Below, one piece after another: positions 1-8,988 of a stretch of 38,931 bases of DNA. Under the pieces are notes generated by a model. The model had not been told where the DNA came from and searched no databases. It was given only the letters and a program-made list of their open reading frames with translations. A program made the translations under genes and the position numbers. The stretch lies in NCBI GenBank assembly GCA_037178675.1, contig JAYMGJ010000509.1, positions 1 through 38,931 on the forward strand, written 5' to 3'. This DNA comes from Scleroderma bovista (taxonomy: Eukaryota > Basidiomycota > Agaricomycetes > Boletales > Sclerodermataceae). The stretch's first letter is position 1. Every line of letters begins with the position of its first letter.

Positions 1-55
1 TCGCTTCGACCTCCATCCTTCTCTGAAGCCCAGTAACTGTCTGAACTGATACACG

Positions 56-649
56 ATGCCTCGAAAGAAATCTAGCTGCGAACTACCAAAGAACATCAGT
101 TGCCCTCGGTGCGGCAAGAAATTTTGCTCAGAAACTAATGTTCTTCAGCACATGAATCAACCCTCGGGCTCGTGCTACACTACCTTGTGGGCTGAATTGG
201 AGATAGGTCTGATCATTGTTAACAATCTCGCTGAAGACGCTGACATATTCTGACCTCCAGAAGAAGAAGTTGAGGTGTCAGGTGGGCAATATGACGATGA
301 AGATATCGAGATGGCAGCCGTTCCTTCTCCCGAATGCAACGGCCATCCTGTCCATGACGATGACCTTCCTGTCTATGAAGATGACCCTCCTACTTCAAAT
401 TCTCCCTGCAGAAGTGAACCAGAGCAGATCGGACCTGGAAGATTCGTTGAAACATATGGAGGATGTGCGGAGATGTTTCCTGGTGGACAAACATTCATGG
501 ATCAATTTAGAAATGATCAATATGCAGAGGAGCGATGAGAGAACATCTATTTTCACTGGGCATCGAGGCAAGAGTGGGGTTTTGCATCTTGGCTCTTATG
601 CTCTCGTCTTAGCATGGCGGCAATCAATACCCTGCTCTCCCTTGAAATC
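56..649 (+). pseudogene. Plavaka-type transposase, 5' exon (broken)
   Basis: One reading frame runs from the ATG at 56 to the intron donor at 650, broken by TGA at 251-253 and 536-538. The start encodes a C2HC-like finger (CPRCGKKF followed by QHMNQP and a Cys), the usual N-terminus of basidiomycete Plavaka transposases. Later come GGCAEMFPGG, TFMDQFRNDQYAEER and WLLCSRLSMAAINTLLSLEI, all familiar from that family. The frame joins exon 2 at 8593 without loss (LEI then IKN). The first 55 bases look like leader sequence. The gene is dead: two stops, a 7.9-kb insertion in its intron, and loss of the catalytic part downstream. Family recognition is from memory of motifs, not from a search. Confidence 0.75.
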
Positions 650-654
650 GTAAG
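650..654. repeat. Target-site duplication GTAAG (left copy)
   Basis: GTAAG directly before the 5' LTR is repeated at 8547-8551 directly after the 3' LTR. A 5-bp duplication is normal for Ty3/Gypsy integration. The same five bases are the 5' splice site of Plavaka intron 1. Confidence 0.95.
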
Positions 655-1295
655 TGTTACGACCATGTCCAACTCTGGGCCATATCCGGTTACTCCGGTC
701 GCATTGCAGCCCCATAGCTCAACTCCGGTCGTTCTCAGTTACTCCAGTCACGGTTGCGCAGATAACCTTCTGCTAACTACAACCCTTGGTCTATACTCCA
801 TTCGCTCTTACTACACCTCGCCGTCTACCCTGCCTTGACGTGAGTTCTCCATGAACTCGATATATCCTATACCTTGTAGCATTTTCACCGGACCTGATTT
901 ATTTTACCTGGACCTGACTTTATTTTCACCGGACCTGACCTAGTACTAACTCCGGTCATCCCTTGTCCGCTATTAGGTTGTTTACTTGTCACCGTATGTA
1001 CTCAACCCTAGTTTCTACTTAGTATAAGTACCCTCTAGTTTACCTTGTAGACCTCAGTCTGAAATCAACTATAGTCACTACTCCTGTCCCTGTCCCTGTC
1101 TCTGTCTCTGTCTCCATCATCGTCACCTTGACCGGAACCTACACAAGGGGTCAACGCACTTCGTCCTTGTTGTTGAATCCAAGCGGTCACCAACTCCGGC
1201 TGGACTATCCCTCGTCCAGCCCTCTGCCCTCCTCCTTTGTCTGCCTTCGTCCGGACTTGACCAGACCCCCTACCGGAGTAGACCCGGACTTGACA
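655..1295 (+). repeat. 5' LTR
   Basis: This 641-bp LTR begins TGTTACGACC and ends GACTTGACA. It aligns end to end with 7912-8546. It contains the short repeat ACTCCGGTC many times, a CTGTCC/CTGTCT microsatellite at about 1084-1114 (one 6-bp unit longer than in the 3' LTR), and a TATA box at 1023. The differences from the 3' LTR are mostly C/T or G/A at CpG. Confidence 0.95.
1023..1065 (+). promoter_or_regulatory. LTR TATA box and presumed RNA start (U3/R boundary)
   Basis: TATAAG at 1023-1028 is the only good TATA-like site in the second half of the LTR. A start about 30 bases downstream would fall near 1054-1056, exactly where the 10-base complement of the primer-binding site (AGTCTGAAAT, 1056-1065) begins. 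The start site itself is inferred. Confidence 0.6.
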
Positions 1296-1297
1296 GT

Positions 1298-1307
1298 ATT
1301 TCAGACT
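1298..1307 (+). other. Primer-binding site, probable self-priming type
   Basis: Two bases after the 5' LTR lies ATTTCAGACT, the exact reverse complement of AGTCTGAAAT at 1056-1065 near the presumed 5' end of the element RNA. There is no TGG directly after the LTR, as a tRNA CCA primer would need. This is the layout known from Tf1 of fission yeast, where the RNA 5' end folds back and primes reverse transcription. Confidence 0.65.
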
Positions 1308-1365
1308 CACACTTGTGTGGGTTCACTGTTTCCATACCTCGTACGCAAACTATTCTCCATCTCTT

Positions 1366-2832
1366 ATGACTATGACTACGCGCTCTCGCGCTCGTACCAC
1401 TGCAGCACTTGCTGAGGAAGCAGGTGCAGTAGATGACCTCCACCTATCCGCCGCCCAACAAGCCCTGTCTAACCGCAGGCAACCTCCGGCTTCCGTAAGC
1501 CAATTCCGGAGCTTTACAGCTTGAAACCCAACAGTGTCTTTGACTCCGCGTCGAGATGCTGCATCCCAGAGCCTTCGTGGTTCTGTGGACTTTGGTCACC
1601 ATGAATCCGTTTCTGGTGATCGATTCCCCTACCGTCACGACCCCACTCCGGACCGTCGCGAACCTGCCCGTCACCAGTGGTTTGGCCCCGAGGACGGACC
1701 CGGAGCTGATCCGGACGACCCCAGAGATGGCGACAACGATGACAACGATGACAACGATGACAACGATGACAACGACAACTTTGTCGACGCAATGGATGAG
1801 CTAGACCCTAGCCTAGCTGTTTTCCAAAACTTAGCAGTCGCCGTCAATCGCCTCTCCCGCTCCTCCCGCCAGACCAACGACTCCTCCTCCTCCCGTGCCA
1901 AGGTCGGTGAACCGGACACCTTCGATGGCACGGACCCCAAGAAACTCCGGACCTTCTTGGTCCAGTGCGAATTATGTTTCCAGGATCGCGCCAAAGCTTT
2001 CCGCCAAGATAGGGCAAGGGTGACGTTCGCCCAGTCCTATCTAAAAGGTATGACACTGGAATGGTTTGAACCGGACCTCCTCCACTCCGGTGATCCAGCT
2101 GACCATCCACTCTGGATGGACAGTTGGGTCCACTTTGTCGCTGAGCTCCAGAGCACCTTTGGACCTCACGACCCCATCGCTGATGCTGAACATCAGCTCG
2201 AGCATCTCCAGATGAAGGATGCTCACCACGTTATGCAGTATATAGTAGACTTCAACCGACTCGCCTCGCAGGTCCAGGACTACGGGGATGGCGCGCTCCG
2301 CCGCCTATTCTACTCCGGTCTCCTGGACCGCCTCAAGGATGAGATTGCTCGAGTTGGGAAACCCCTAACTCTGCATGGGCTGAGGGCTCTTTGCCAAGAA
2401 ATCGATGCGCACTATTGGGAGCGCAAAGACGAGATCTCCTGCATGACGAAGAGTCAGCCCACCTTGTCCACAACCAAGTCCTCCAACTCCGGAGGCAACT
2501 CATCCAACTCCGGTCAGGAGAAATCCAAGACCAGTAACTCCCCCAGCTCCACCAACTCCTCTGGCTCGTCCAAGGCGACCAGCAACCAGTCCTCCTCCGG
2601 TTCCAGACCGGACTTGACCAACAAGCTTGGTAAGGACGGGAAGCTAACTGCTGACGAGCGCAAACGGCGACTCGATAACAACCTCTGCATGTTCTGTGGA
2701 GGTACTGGTCACTTCGCGGACAACTGTCCAAAGAAGACCAAAAAGGCCAAGGCTCGTGCTGCGGCCATCGCTGCTGAGTCTGGTAAGACGGACTCGAACT
2801 CGGGTGCCAACTCCGAGTCAAAAAAAGAGTAA
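1366..2832 (+). pseudogene. gag: Retrotransposon Gag (one in-frame stop)
   Basis: Gag is the capsid/nucleocapsid protein that packages element RNA. The first in-frame ATG after the LTR is at 1366 (MTMTTRSRART). The frame stays open to TAA 2830-2832 except for TGA at 1522-1524, so it would be 488 aa without that stop. Visible parts are an acidic DND repeat near residues 123-137, the capsid-like core (DTFDGTDPKKLRTFL, then LEWFEPDL), a Ser/Asn-rich linker, and one CCHC zinc knuckle (CMFCGGTGHFADNC, C-X2-C-X4-H-X4-C) near 2689-2730. No ATG lies in frame close after the TGA, so translation past it would need readthrough or a downstream start. The start choice is inferred. Confidence 0.85.
1732..1776 (+). 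repeat. 9-bp tandem repeat in gag (GACAACGAT x5)
   Basis: Five consecutive GACAACGAT units (the last is GACAACGAC) encode repeated Asp-Asn-Asp. The unit length of 9 keeps the reading frame, so copy number can change without breaking gag. Confidence 0.9.
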
Positions 2833-2885
2833 GCAGCTCCCGGCCCTCTGCACAACCGGCGAGCTGCGTTGACTCCGGAAGTGCA
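2820..2885 (+). promoter_or_regulatory. Probable -1 ribosomal frameshift signal between gag and pol
   Basis: Seven A residues at 2820-2826 form the heptamer A AAA AAA in the gag frame, two codons before the gag TAA. After a 6-base spacer an 11-bp stem can form: 2833-2843 pairs with 2856-2867, with C2860 bulged. The loop bases TGCAC (2849-2853) can also pair with GTGCA (2881-2885), which would give an H-type pseudoknot. The -1 frame is open from the heptamer through to the protease. This is the layout of known -1 frameshift sites; no test of function is implied. Confidence 0.75.
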
Positions 2886-5800
2886 CCCAAGGAGGCCCGC
2901 CTCAACGCGTCCGCTCTCTTAGAGCCTAATTCCCTTATGCCTCATGTTCTCCTTTTGTCTTATGATTTACCAGAACTTCGTGTGCTTGTGGACTCCGGTT
3001 CCACACACTGTTTTGTAGATATCCAATATGCTCTCAGACACTCTCTCTCCACTTACTCCGTTCCCCCGATTGTACTCCAGCTCTTTGACGGTACCTCGAA
3101 TTTTGTAATTACTCAAGCCGTCGATCTATCAGTGAAATTTCCCGCATCCAGTGATGTCACCCCTATGACCTTCTACCTCACTCCATTAGACTCTGAATGC
3201 TCGATTGTCCTTGGACATAACTGGCTCACCCGCTACAATCTGTTGATTGACTGGGTACTGAGCAGTTTAACTTTCCGGACCCCTGCACCAAGTTTGCTAG
3301 CGCCCCTGTTGACCCCCCCTCCGGTTCAGTCCGGTAACCCTGTCTCCGGCCTCTCTGGCCAATCTGACCCCGGCCTTGCACCATCTGTCGACACTCCGGT
3401 TTGCACCCCTCTGCACATCTCTCTGATAAACGCAGCCGCATTCATGTGTGCGTGCAAATTAGAGGGATCTACCAAATACCAACTTCAGCTGCGTCCCTCT
3501 GACTCAGCAAAGGCTCGTTCTTCCTCCGCCTCTACTCCACCAGACTTGGACATAGTTCCTCCGGAGTATCGCGATTATGCGGACATGTTCAGTAAGGCAA
3601 AGGCCTCTGAACTTCCCCCGCATCGCGAGTACGATCTGAAGATCGACCTCAAAGAAGGTACCTCTCCACCTTTGGGAACTCTCTACTCACTGTCTCTGGT
3701 TGAGCTCTCCGCTCTCCGGACTTTCATCAACGAGAATCTTAATACAGGTTTCATCCGTCCTACCGCCTCCTCCCACGCTGCTCTGGTCCTCTTCGTAAAG
3801 AAGAAGGATGGCTCACTTCGCCTCTGCGTTGACTTCCGAGGCCTTAACAAAATTACCAAAAAGGATCGCTATCCACTCCCTCTTATCTCTGACCTTTTGG
3901 ACTCTCCCAGCCGTGCCAAAATCTATTCCAAGATCGACCTCCGGCATGCCTACCATCTCGTCCAGATTGCTCCGGGCGATGAATGGAAGACCGCCTTCCG
4001 CACGCGCTATGGGTCTTACGAGTGGTTAGTAATGCCCTTTGGCCTCACTAACGCCCCTGCAGCATTCCAGCGCTTTGTCAACACGATCTTTGCTGACATG
4101 CTGGATGTCTGCATCATCGTATACCTCGACGACATCCTAATCTACTCCGAGGATATGGAGTCCCACCAGCAGCACGTCCGGGAAGTTCTCCGCCGACTCC
4201 GGTTACATGGCCTCTTCGCCAAACCGGAGAAATGTGAGTTCCACTCGGACTCGGTAGAGTACCTTGGCTATCGCCTCTCTCCGGACAGTTTAACAATGTC
4301 TCCGGACAAGATCCAAACCATCTCCGACTGGCCTGAACCTCGAAAGGTGAAGGACATCCAGTCCTTCTTGGGCTTTGCCAATTTCTATCGCCGGTTTATA
4401 TTCAACTACTCGGACATCGTGGTCCCTCTTACCTGCCTCACCCGGAAAGATGCTCCTTGGAACTTCTCCGAGGACTGTCGACGTTCCTTCAACGCTCTCA
4501 AGCACGCCTTCACCACTGCGCCCATCCTCACCCACTTCATTCCGGATACTCCTATTATTGTGGAAACTGACGCCTCCAACTACGCTGTCGCTGGCATCTT
4601 GTCTATCACCTGCACCGACGGAGAGATTCGTCTGGTCGCGTACTACTCCCGGACTTTGACTGCTCCGGAGTTGAACTATGACACCCACGATAAAGAACTC
4701 CTTGCCATCTTCGAGGCATTCCGGAACTGGTGTCACTACCTTGAAGGCTCTGCCTCTCCTATAGACGTCGTCACGGACCACAAGAATCTCGAGTACTTCT
4801 CGACTTCAAAAGTACTCTCCCGCCGGCAAGCCCGGTGGTCCGAGTTTTTATCACAGTTTAATCTTGTCATTCGCTTCCGCCCTGGTAAGCTCGGTGCCAA
4901 GCCTGACGCTCTCACTAGACGATGGGACATCTACCCCAAAGAGGGGGATAGTGGCTATGCCCGGGTCAACCCCCAAAACCTTAGGCTGGTGTTCACTCAA
5001 GAACAACTCTCTAACTCTCTTCGCACTACTTACCTAGAGTTTCCGGTTCTCCGTGCAGCCGCAATCATGGATGTGGAAACACTCCATAGCGACATCCTGT
5101 CCGCACTACCCTCTGATCCCATTGCCCAGGTCCACCTCGCAGATCCACTGGACTCTCGCTGGTCCACCGACAAAGCTGGATTCCTTCGACTAGACGGTCA
5201 TATATACATACTGGACTTGGATGATCTCCATCTCCGGGTACTCTGGTATCGACACGATCACCCACTCGCTGGTCACTTTGGGCAAAACCAGACTCTAGAA
5301 CTAATCCAGCGTGAATATACTTGGCCCGGTCTCAGGACCTTCGTCAAAGACTACGTCCGGTCCTGTACCTCCTGCGCAAGAGCTAAGACACCGTGCCATA
5401 GACCCTACAGACTGCTGAAACAGCTCCCCGTACCGGAGAAGCCATGGAACTCCATCTCGATGGATTTCATCGAGCAACTCCCCTCATCTACTGGCTTCAC
5501 AGCCATCCTGGTCATGGTGGACCGGCTTTCTAAACAAGCCATTTTCATCCCTACCCACGACACCATCACTAGCCCGGAGCTTGCAAAACTCTTCCTGCTC
5601 CATGTATTCTCCAAGCACAGTGTTCCCGCCCACGTCACCTCAGATCGCGGTACAGAGTTTGTCTCTCACTTCTTCCGGTCACTCGGAAAGGCCCTTGACA
5701 TGCGCCTCCACTTCACCTCCGGTTACCACCCGGAGGGCGATGGCCAGACTGAGCGCTCCAACCAGACTCTCAAACAGTACCTCCGGATCTACTGCAACTA

Positions 5801-6542
5801 CCAGCAGGACAACTGGGCGGACCTACTCCCATTGGCGGAGTTCGCATACAACAATGCACCAAGTGCTACCACCGGAGTCTCTCTGTTCTTCGCTAACAAG
5901 GGCTACCACCCTAACATTTCTGTCTACCCAGAACGCGATATGACCTCTGCACGGGCTCGTGACTACGCAGTCGACCTCGAGTCGCTGCATCAATACCTTC
6001 GTGAAGAAATGGCTAATGCACAACTCCGCTACCAAGGTCCGGCTGATGCCAAACGTGCTCCGGCACCAGACTTCAAAGTAGGCGATCAAGTATATGTTAA
6101 AGCCAAATACTTCCGGTCAACTCGACCATCCAAAAAACTATTGGAGAAGAACCTTGGGCCGTATACCATTATAGCCCAAGTAGGCTCACTCTCCTTTACC
6201 CTCCGTCTTCCAGATTCCATGCGCGCAGTTCACCCCGTCTTCCACGTCTCCCAACTCGAACTGGCCATTCCCAATACCATACCGGACCGGATACAACCTC
6301 CTCCACCACTGGTTGAAGTAGATGGTGAACCGGAGTTCAAGATCTCTGAAATCCTCGACTCCAAGGTTGACCATTGACGCAAATCGTGCAAGTTGCTCTA
6401 CTTGGTACGATGGTCCGGTTACGAGGGGACTGATGAAGAAACATCATGGCTTCTCGCCACTGAACTAGGCAATGCAACAGAACTGTTAGAAGACTATCAT
6501 GTCTGGTACCCGGACAAACCCGGACCACTCGCGTCCATGTAA
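2826..6542 (+). CDS. pol: Retrotransposon Pol polyprotein (PR-RT-RNaseH-IN-chromodomain)
   Basis: Pol lies in the -1 frame relative to gag and is open from the slip site to TGA 6375-6377. It then continues in the same frame to TAA 6540-6542. Counting residues from the ATG at 2937: aspartic protease LVDSGSTHCF with D19; reverse transcriptase with FVKKKDGSLRLCVDFRGLN and YLDD at 396-399; RNase H starting near VETDAS (D545); integrase with a zinc-binding region (HPLAGHFG to CTSCA) and core D843, D903, E939 (DD35E spacing); GPY/F module (LGPYTII, then HPVFHVSQLEL). The chromodomain begins EFKISEILDSK, is cut by the TGA, and resumes with LLYLVRWSGYEG. All catalytic residues are present. Because the stop lies after the GPY/F module, a truncated Pol would lack only chromatin targeting. 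Making Pol probably needs -1 frameshifting. Confidence 0.92.
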
Positions 6543-6703
6543 TAGTACTCTCGCTCTCCATCTCTCTTATCTGTTTCACTCTGTCTCTCCTCTCTGTTTC
6601 ACTTTATCTTGTAATATCACTCACTAAACTCAGGTCACTTTTCTTTATAAACAAAAAGTCAAACTAATTACACTTTCTATTTACAAAGTCCAGACCGGAC
6701 CAC

Positions 6704-7751
6704 TTACTCCGGCACAGCGCCGCCAGGGTTCTCTTGCTCCTCTTGGAGCCCCTGGACCTCCTGTTCGACCTCCTCCAGGTCGACCTCCGGCTCGCTGTCC
6801 TCCGACTCCTCGTCCTCGTCCCAAGGCGCTGTAAAAAACCGGCACTCCTCGAGAAAAGTCTCGAGGCCCGCCGTCAGCCGCTCGTTCCCTCTGGCCACCG
6901 AATGGGTGGCATCCGCGACCCGGCGCATCTGACCGGTCATCTCCTCCACCGCTCCAGTCAGCCTGTCCAGCCGCTCTAGGAATGGTCCAGGGTCGAACCC
7001 GGACCGTTGCCCAGACGGCCCCGGTACCTCGACGATGTCGTCGTCGTCGTCGACCACCTTCGCAACCATCTTCTTCTTTTTCTGCTTCTCCCCTCCTCGC
7101 AGCGACGTTGTGACCTCCTTCGCCTTGCCCTTCCCTTTGTCCACTACCGGACCCGGACCTCCCACCTCTGGCCACTCACACCGCTCCTTGAGCCCGGCGC
7201 ACTTCATGCATGCGCGCTGCTTGGGCTTTTCAGGGTCCCGCTTGCACTTGGCCTTGTGCTTGGCACAACGAACGCACCTGCCAGGAAATTAATGAAAAAT
7301 CATAAAAGAAGATAAAGACTACTTACCAGACTTCCTCACTCCGGTCACCACTCGGACCTGCCTCCGGCTCCTCCCTCATCCTCTTCTTCGACGCCTCCTG
7401 CGCCATCACTCTCTGCCTCTGCACCTCCACCCTGTCCTTCTCTGCCTGCTCCCACGCTTGGCATTCCACCTCCTCCCTTGCTCTGTGCTCCACCTCCACC
7501 TTCACTCTCTCCGCCTCCTCTCGTGCTCTTGCCTCCGCCTCCTCACATGCTCATCTCTCTGCCTCTTCCCTGTGTTGCTTCTCCTCCCTCTTCACTTGCT
7601 TGCGACGACGGCGCTCCTTCGCCTTGGCGTCGAGAACGTTGGACTTGTCCTCGCTACTGGACTGTAACTCCAGTGTTGGGGCCTTCGTCCAATCCTTGGA
7701 CTCGGTGGCAGCAGGGGCAGCGGGGCTGACAGACTTGGCAATGGCAGACAT
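6704..7751 (-). pseudogene. Antisense spliced gene inside the retrotransposon, Zn2Cys6-type cysteine cluster (one stop)
   Basis: This gene lies on the minus strand between pol and the 3' LTR. Exon 1 is 7751-7327, the intron 7326-7278 (GTAAGT...GGCAG, 49 bp), exon 2 7277-6704. Exons sum to 999 nt (332 aa) with one in-frame TGA at 7553-7551. Residues about 45-135 are rich in Glu, Arg and Lys and look like a coiled coil. Across the splice junction lies C143-X2-C146-X6-C153-X11-C165-X2-C168-X6-C175, which matches the fungal Zn2Cys6 (GAL4-type) spacing. A second helical, strongly acidic region follows. The cysteine motif forms only after splicing, so the gene model supports itself. A DNA-binding or regulatory role is inference from the motif. 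I know similar antisense reading frames in basidiomycete Gypsy elements only in general terms. Confidence 0.75.
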
Positions 7752-7796
7752 TTTCAGATAGCAGTAAATTGGGGGTAAAGGCAAAACCGGTCTGAG

Positions 7797-7803
7797 CTTT
7801 ATA
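7797..7803 (-). promoter_or_regulatory. TATA box of the antisense gene
   Basis: On the minus strand TATAAAG lies 46 bases before the ATG at 7751. It sits inside the element but outside the LTR, so the antisense gene appears to have its own promoter. Confidence 0.55.
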
Positions 7804-7898
7804 GATCCAGAATTCGTACTCAGACATTCACTCTGGACTCCGCATTGTTCTAGGCGACCACACGTCAGCCTCATTGGGGCCTCATGGGTTCGGCCCCT

Positions 7899-7911
7899 AA
7901 AGGGGGGATAC
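7899..7911 (+). other. Polypurine tract
   Basis: AAAGGGGGGATAC directly before the 3' LTR. A purine-rich run here is where plus-strand DNA synthesis starts in LTR retrotransposons. Confidence 0.8.
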
Positions 7912-8546
7912 TGTTACGACCATGTCCAACTCCGGGCCATATCCGGTTACTCTGGTCACATTGCAGCCCCATAGCTCAACTCCAGTCATTCTCAGTTACT
8001 CCGGTCATGGTCGCGCAGATAACCTTCCGCTAACTACGACCCTTGGTCTATACTCCATTCGCTCTTACTACACCTCGCCGTCTACCCTGCCTTGACGTGA
8101 GTTCTCCGTGAACTCGATATATCCTATACCTTGTAGCATTTTCACTGGACCTGATTTATTTTACCCAGTCCTAACTTTATTTTCACCGGACCTGACCTAG
8201 TCCTAACTCCGGTCATCCCTTGTCCGCTATTAGGTTGTTTACTTGTCACCGTATGTACTCAACCCTAGTTTCTACTTAGTATAAGTACCCTCTAGTTTAC
8301 CTTGTAGACCTCAGTCTGAAATCAACTATAGTCACTACTCCTGTCCCTGTCTCTGTCTCTGTCTCCGTCATCGTCACCTTGACTGGAACCTACGCAAGGG
8401 GTCAACGCACTTCGTCCTTGTCGTTGAATCCAAGCGGTCACCAACTCCGGCCGGACTATCCCTTGTCCAGCCCTCTGCCCTCCTCCTTTGTCTGCCTTCG
8501 TCCGGACTTGACCAGACCCCCTACCGGAGTAGACCCGGACTTGACA
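7912..8546 (+). repeat. 3' LTR
   Basis: This 635-bp copy of the 5' LTR is preceded by a purine-rich tract and followed directly by the target duplication GTAAG at 8547-8551. The 6-bp length difference is one missing CTGTCC unit. It keeps the TATA box (8280-8285) and the self-priming complement AGTCTGAAAT (8313-8322). Confidence 0.95.
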
Positions 8547-8551
8547 GTAAG
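8547..8551. repeat. Target-site duplication GTAAG (right copy)
   Basis: This is the right-hand copy of the 5-bp duplication. With the T at 8552 it reads GTAAGT, the presumed original donor of the interrupted Plavaka intron, whose acceptor is at 8591-8592. Confidence 0.95.
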
Positions 8552-8592
8552 TAGGGATGTTCAATGTTATTCTACCTCTTACCATCCCACAG

Positions 8593-8972
8593 ATCAAGAA
8601 TATCCTGCTGTCCTTTCACTCTGCAAAAGAGCTCAGGACTCATGCAGAAACCCTTCCATCTGGACCACAATGGCTATGCGAAATGCTCCTGCCCGAATAT
8701 CACACAAAACAACCTCTTCAGCTTTTCTACTGCAATCCCATCGAGTGTCTGCAGGCACTTCTGAGCCATCCGCTTTTCGAGTCCCATATATCATTTGTTC
8801 CGAGAAAGGTTTGAACATGTGCTGCCAAGATCTGTCAGATATATGATGAGTGGCTGAGTGGAGATCGTGCTTGGAGCTTGCAGGTAATTCTCACCTTCAC
8901 CTCAGGTTTGGCCAAGATAACTGATAAAGCAACCTATCGCTCAGGAAGCGCTCCCACCAGGTGCCACTCTCC
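8593..8972 (+). pseudogene. Plavaka-type transposase, exons 2-3 (broken, truncated)
   Basis: This continues the gene that starts at 56. Exon 2 (8593-8883) follows the acceptor AG at 8591-8592. It encodes ILLSFHSAKELRTHAETLPSGP, then the LFYCNP and SHISFVPRKV stretches typical of Plavaka, then a TGA at 8812-8814, then IYDEWLSGDRAWSLQ. A 61-bp intron (8884-8944) leads to exon 3 with EALPPGATLL, after which the family normally has SSDKT and the transposase core. Here the reading stops at the left end of the hAT element (8973). The rest of Plavaka is not found on the far side of the hAT. Confidence 0.7.
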
Positions 8973-8988
8973 TAGTGAAATGCAGGGG
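8973..8988 (+). repeat. hAT left terminal inverted repeat
   Basis: TAGTGAAATGCAGGGG matches the inverted right end at 13 of 16 positions. CACGGGT and GGGTACCC motifs follow within 60 bases. Confidence 0.6.

Larger units (their letters stand above)
655..8546 (+). mobile_element. Ty3/Gypsy LTR retrotransposon, chromovirus type
   Basis: The element is 7892 bp, bounded by LTRs that start TGTTAC and end TTGACA, and flanked by the 5-bp duplication GTAAG (650-654 and 8547-8551). Order: 5' LTR, primer-binding site, gag, frameshift signal, pol (protease, reverse transcriptase, RNase H, integrase, GPY/F module, chromodomain), an antisense spliced gene, polypurine tract, 3' LTR. Integrase after RNase H marks Ty3/Gypsy. 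The chromodomain and probable self-priming place it near the Tf1/sushi group. Three in-frame TGA codons (1522 in gag, 6375 before the chromodomain, 7553-7551 in the antisense gene) make this copy unlikely to be autonomous. By-eye LTR identity of about 96% means it is not a very recent insertion. Confidence 0.95.

Noticed and set aside
1065..1310. Open frames on both strands of the LTRs and across gag/pol (for example 2905-2333 minus, 4781-4290 minus)
   Set aside because: Shadows of gag, pol or LTR repeats, caused by the biased composition; no domain or conserved start.
1296..1313. tRNA primer-binding site after the 5' LTR
   Set aside because: No TGG start and no match to a tRNA 3' end that I can recognise; the complement to the LTR's own RNA start fits better.
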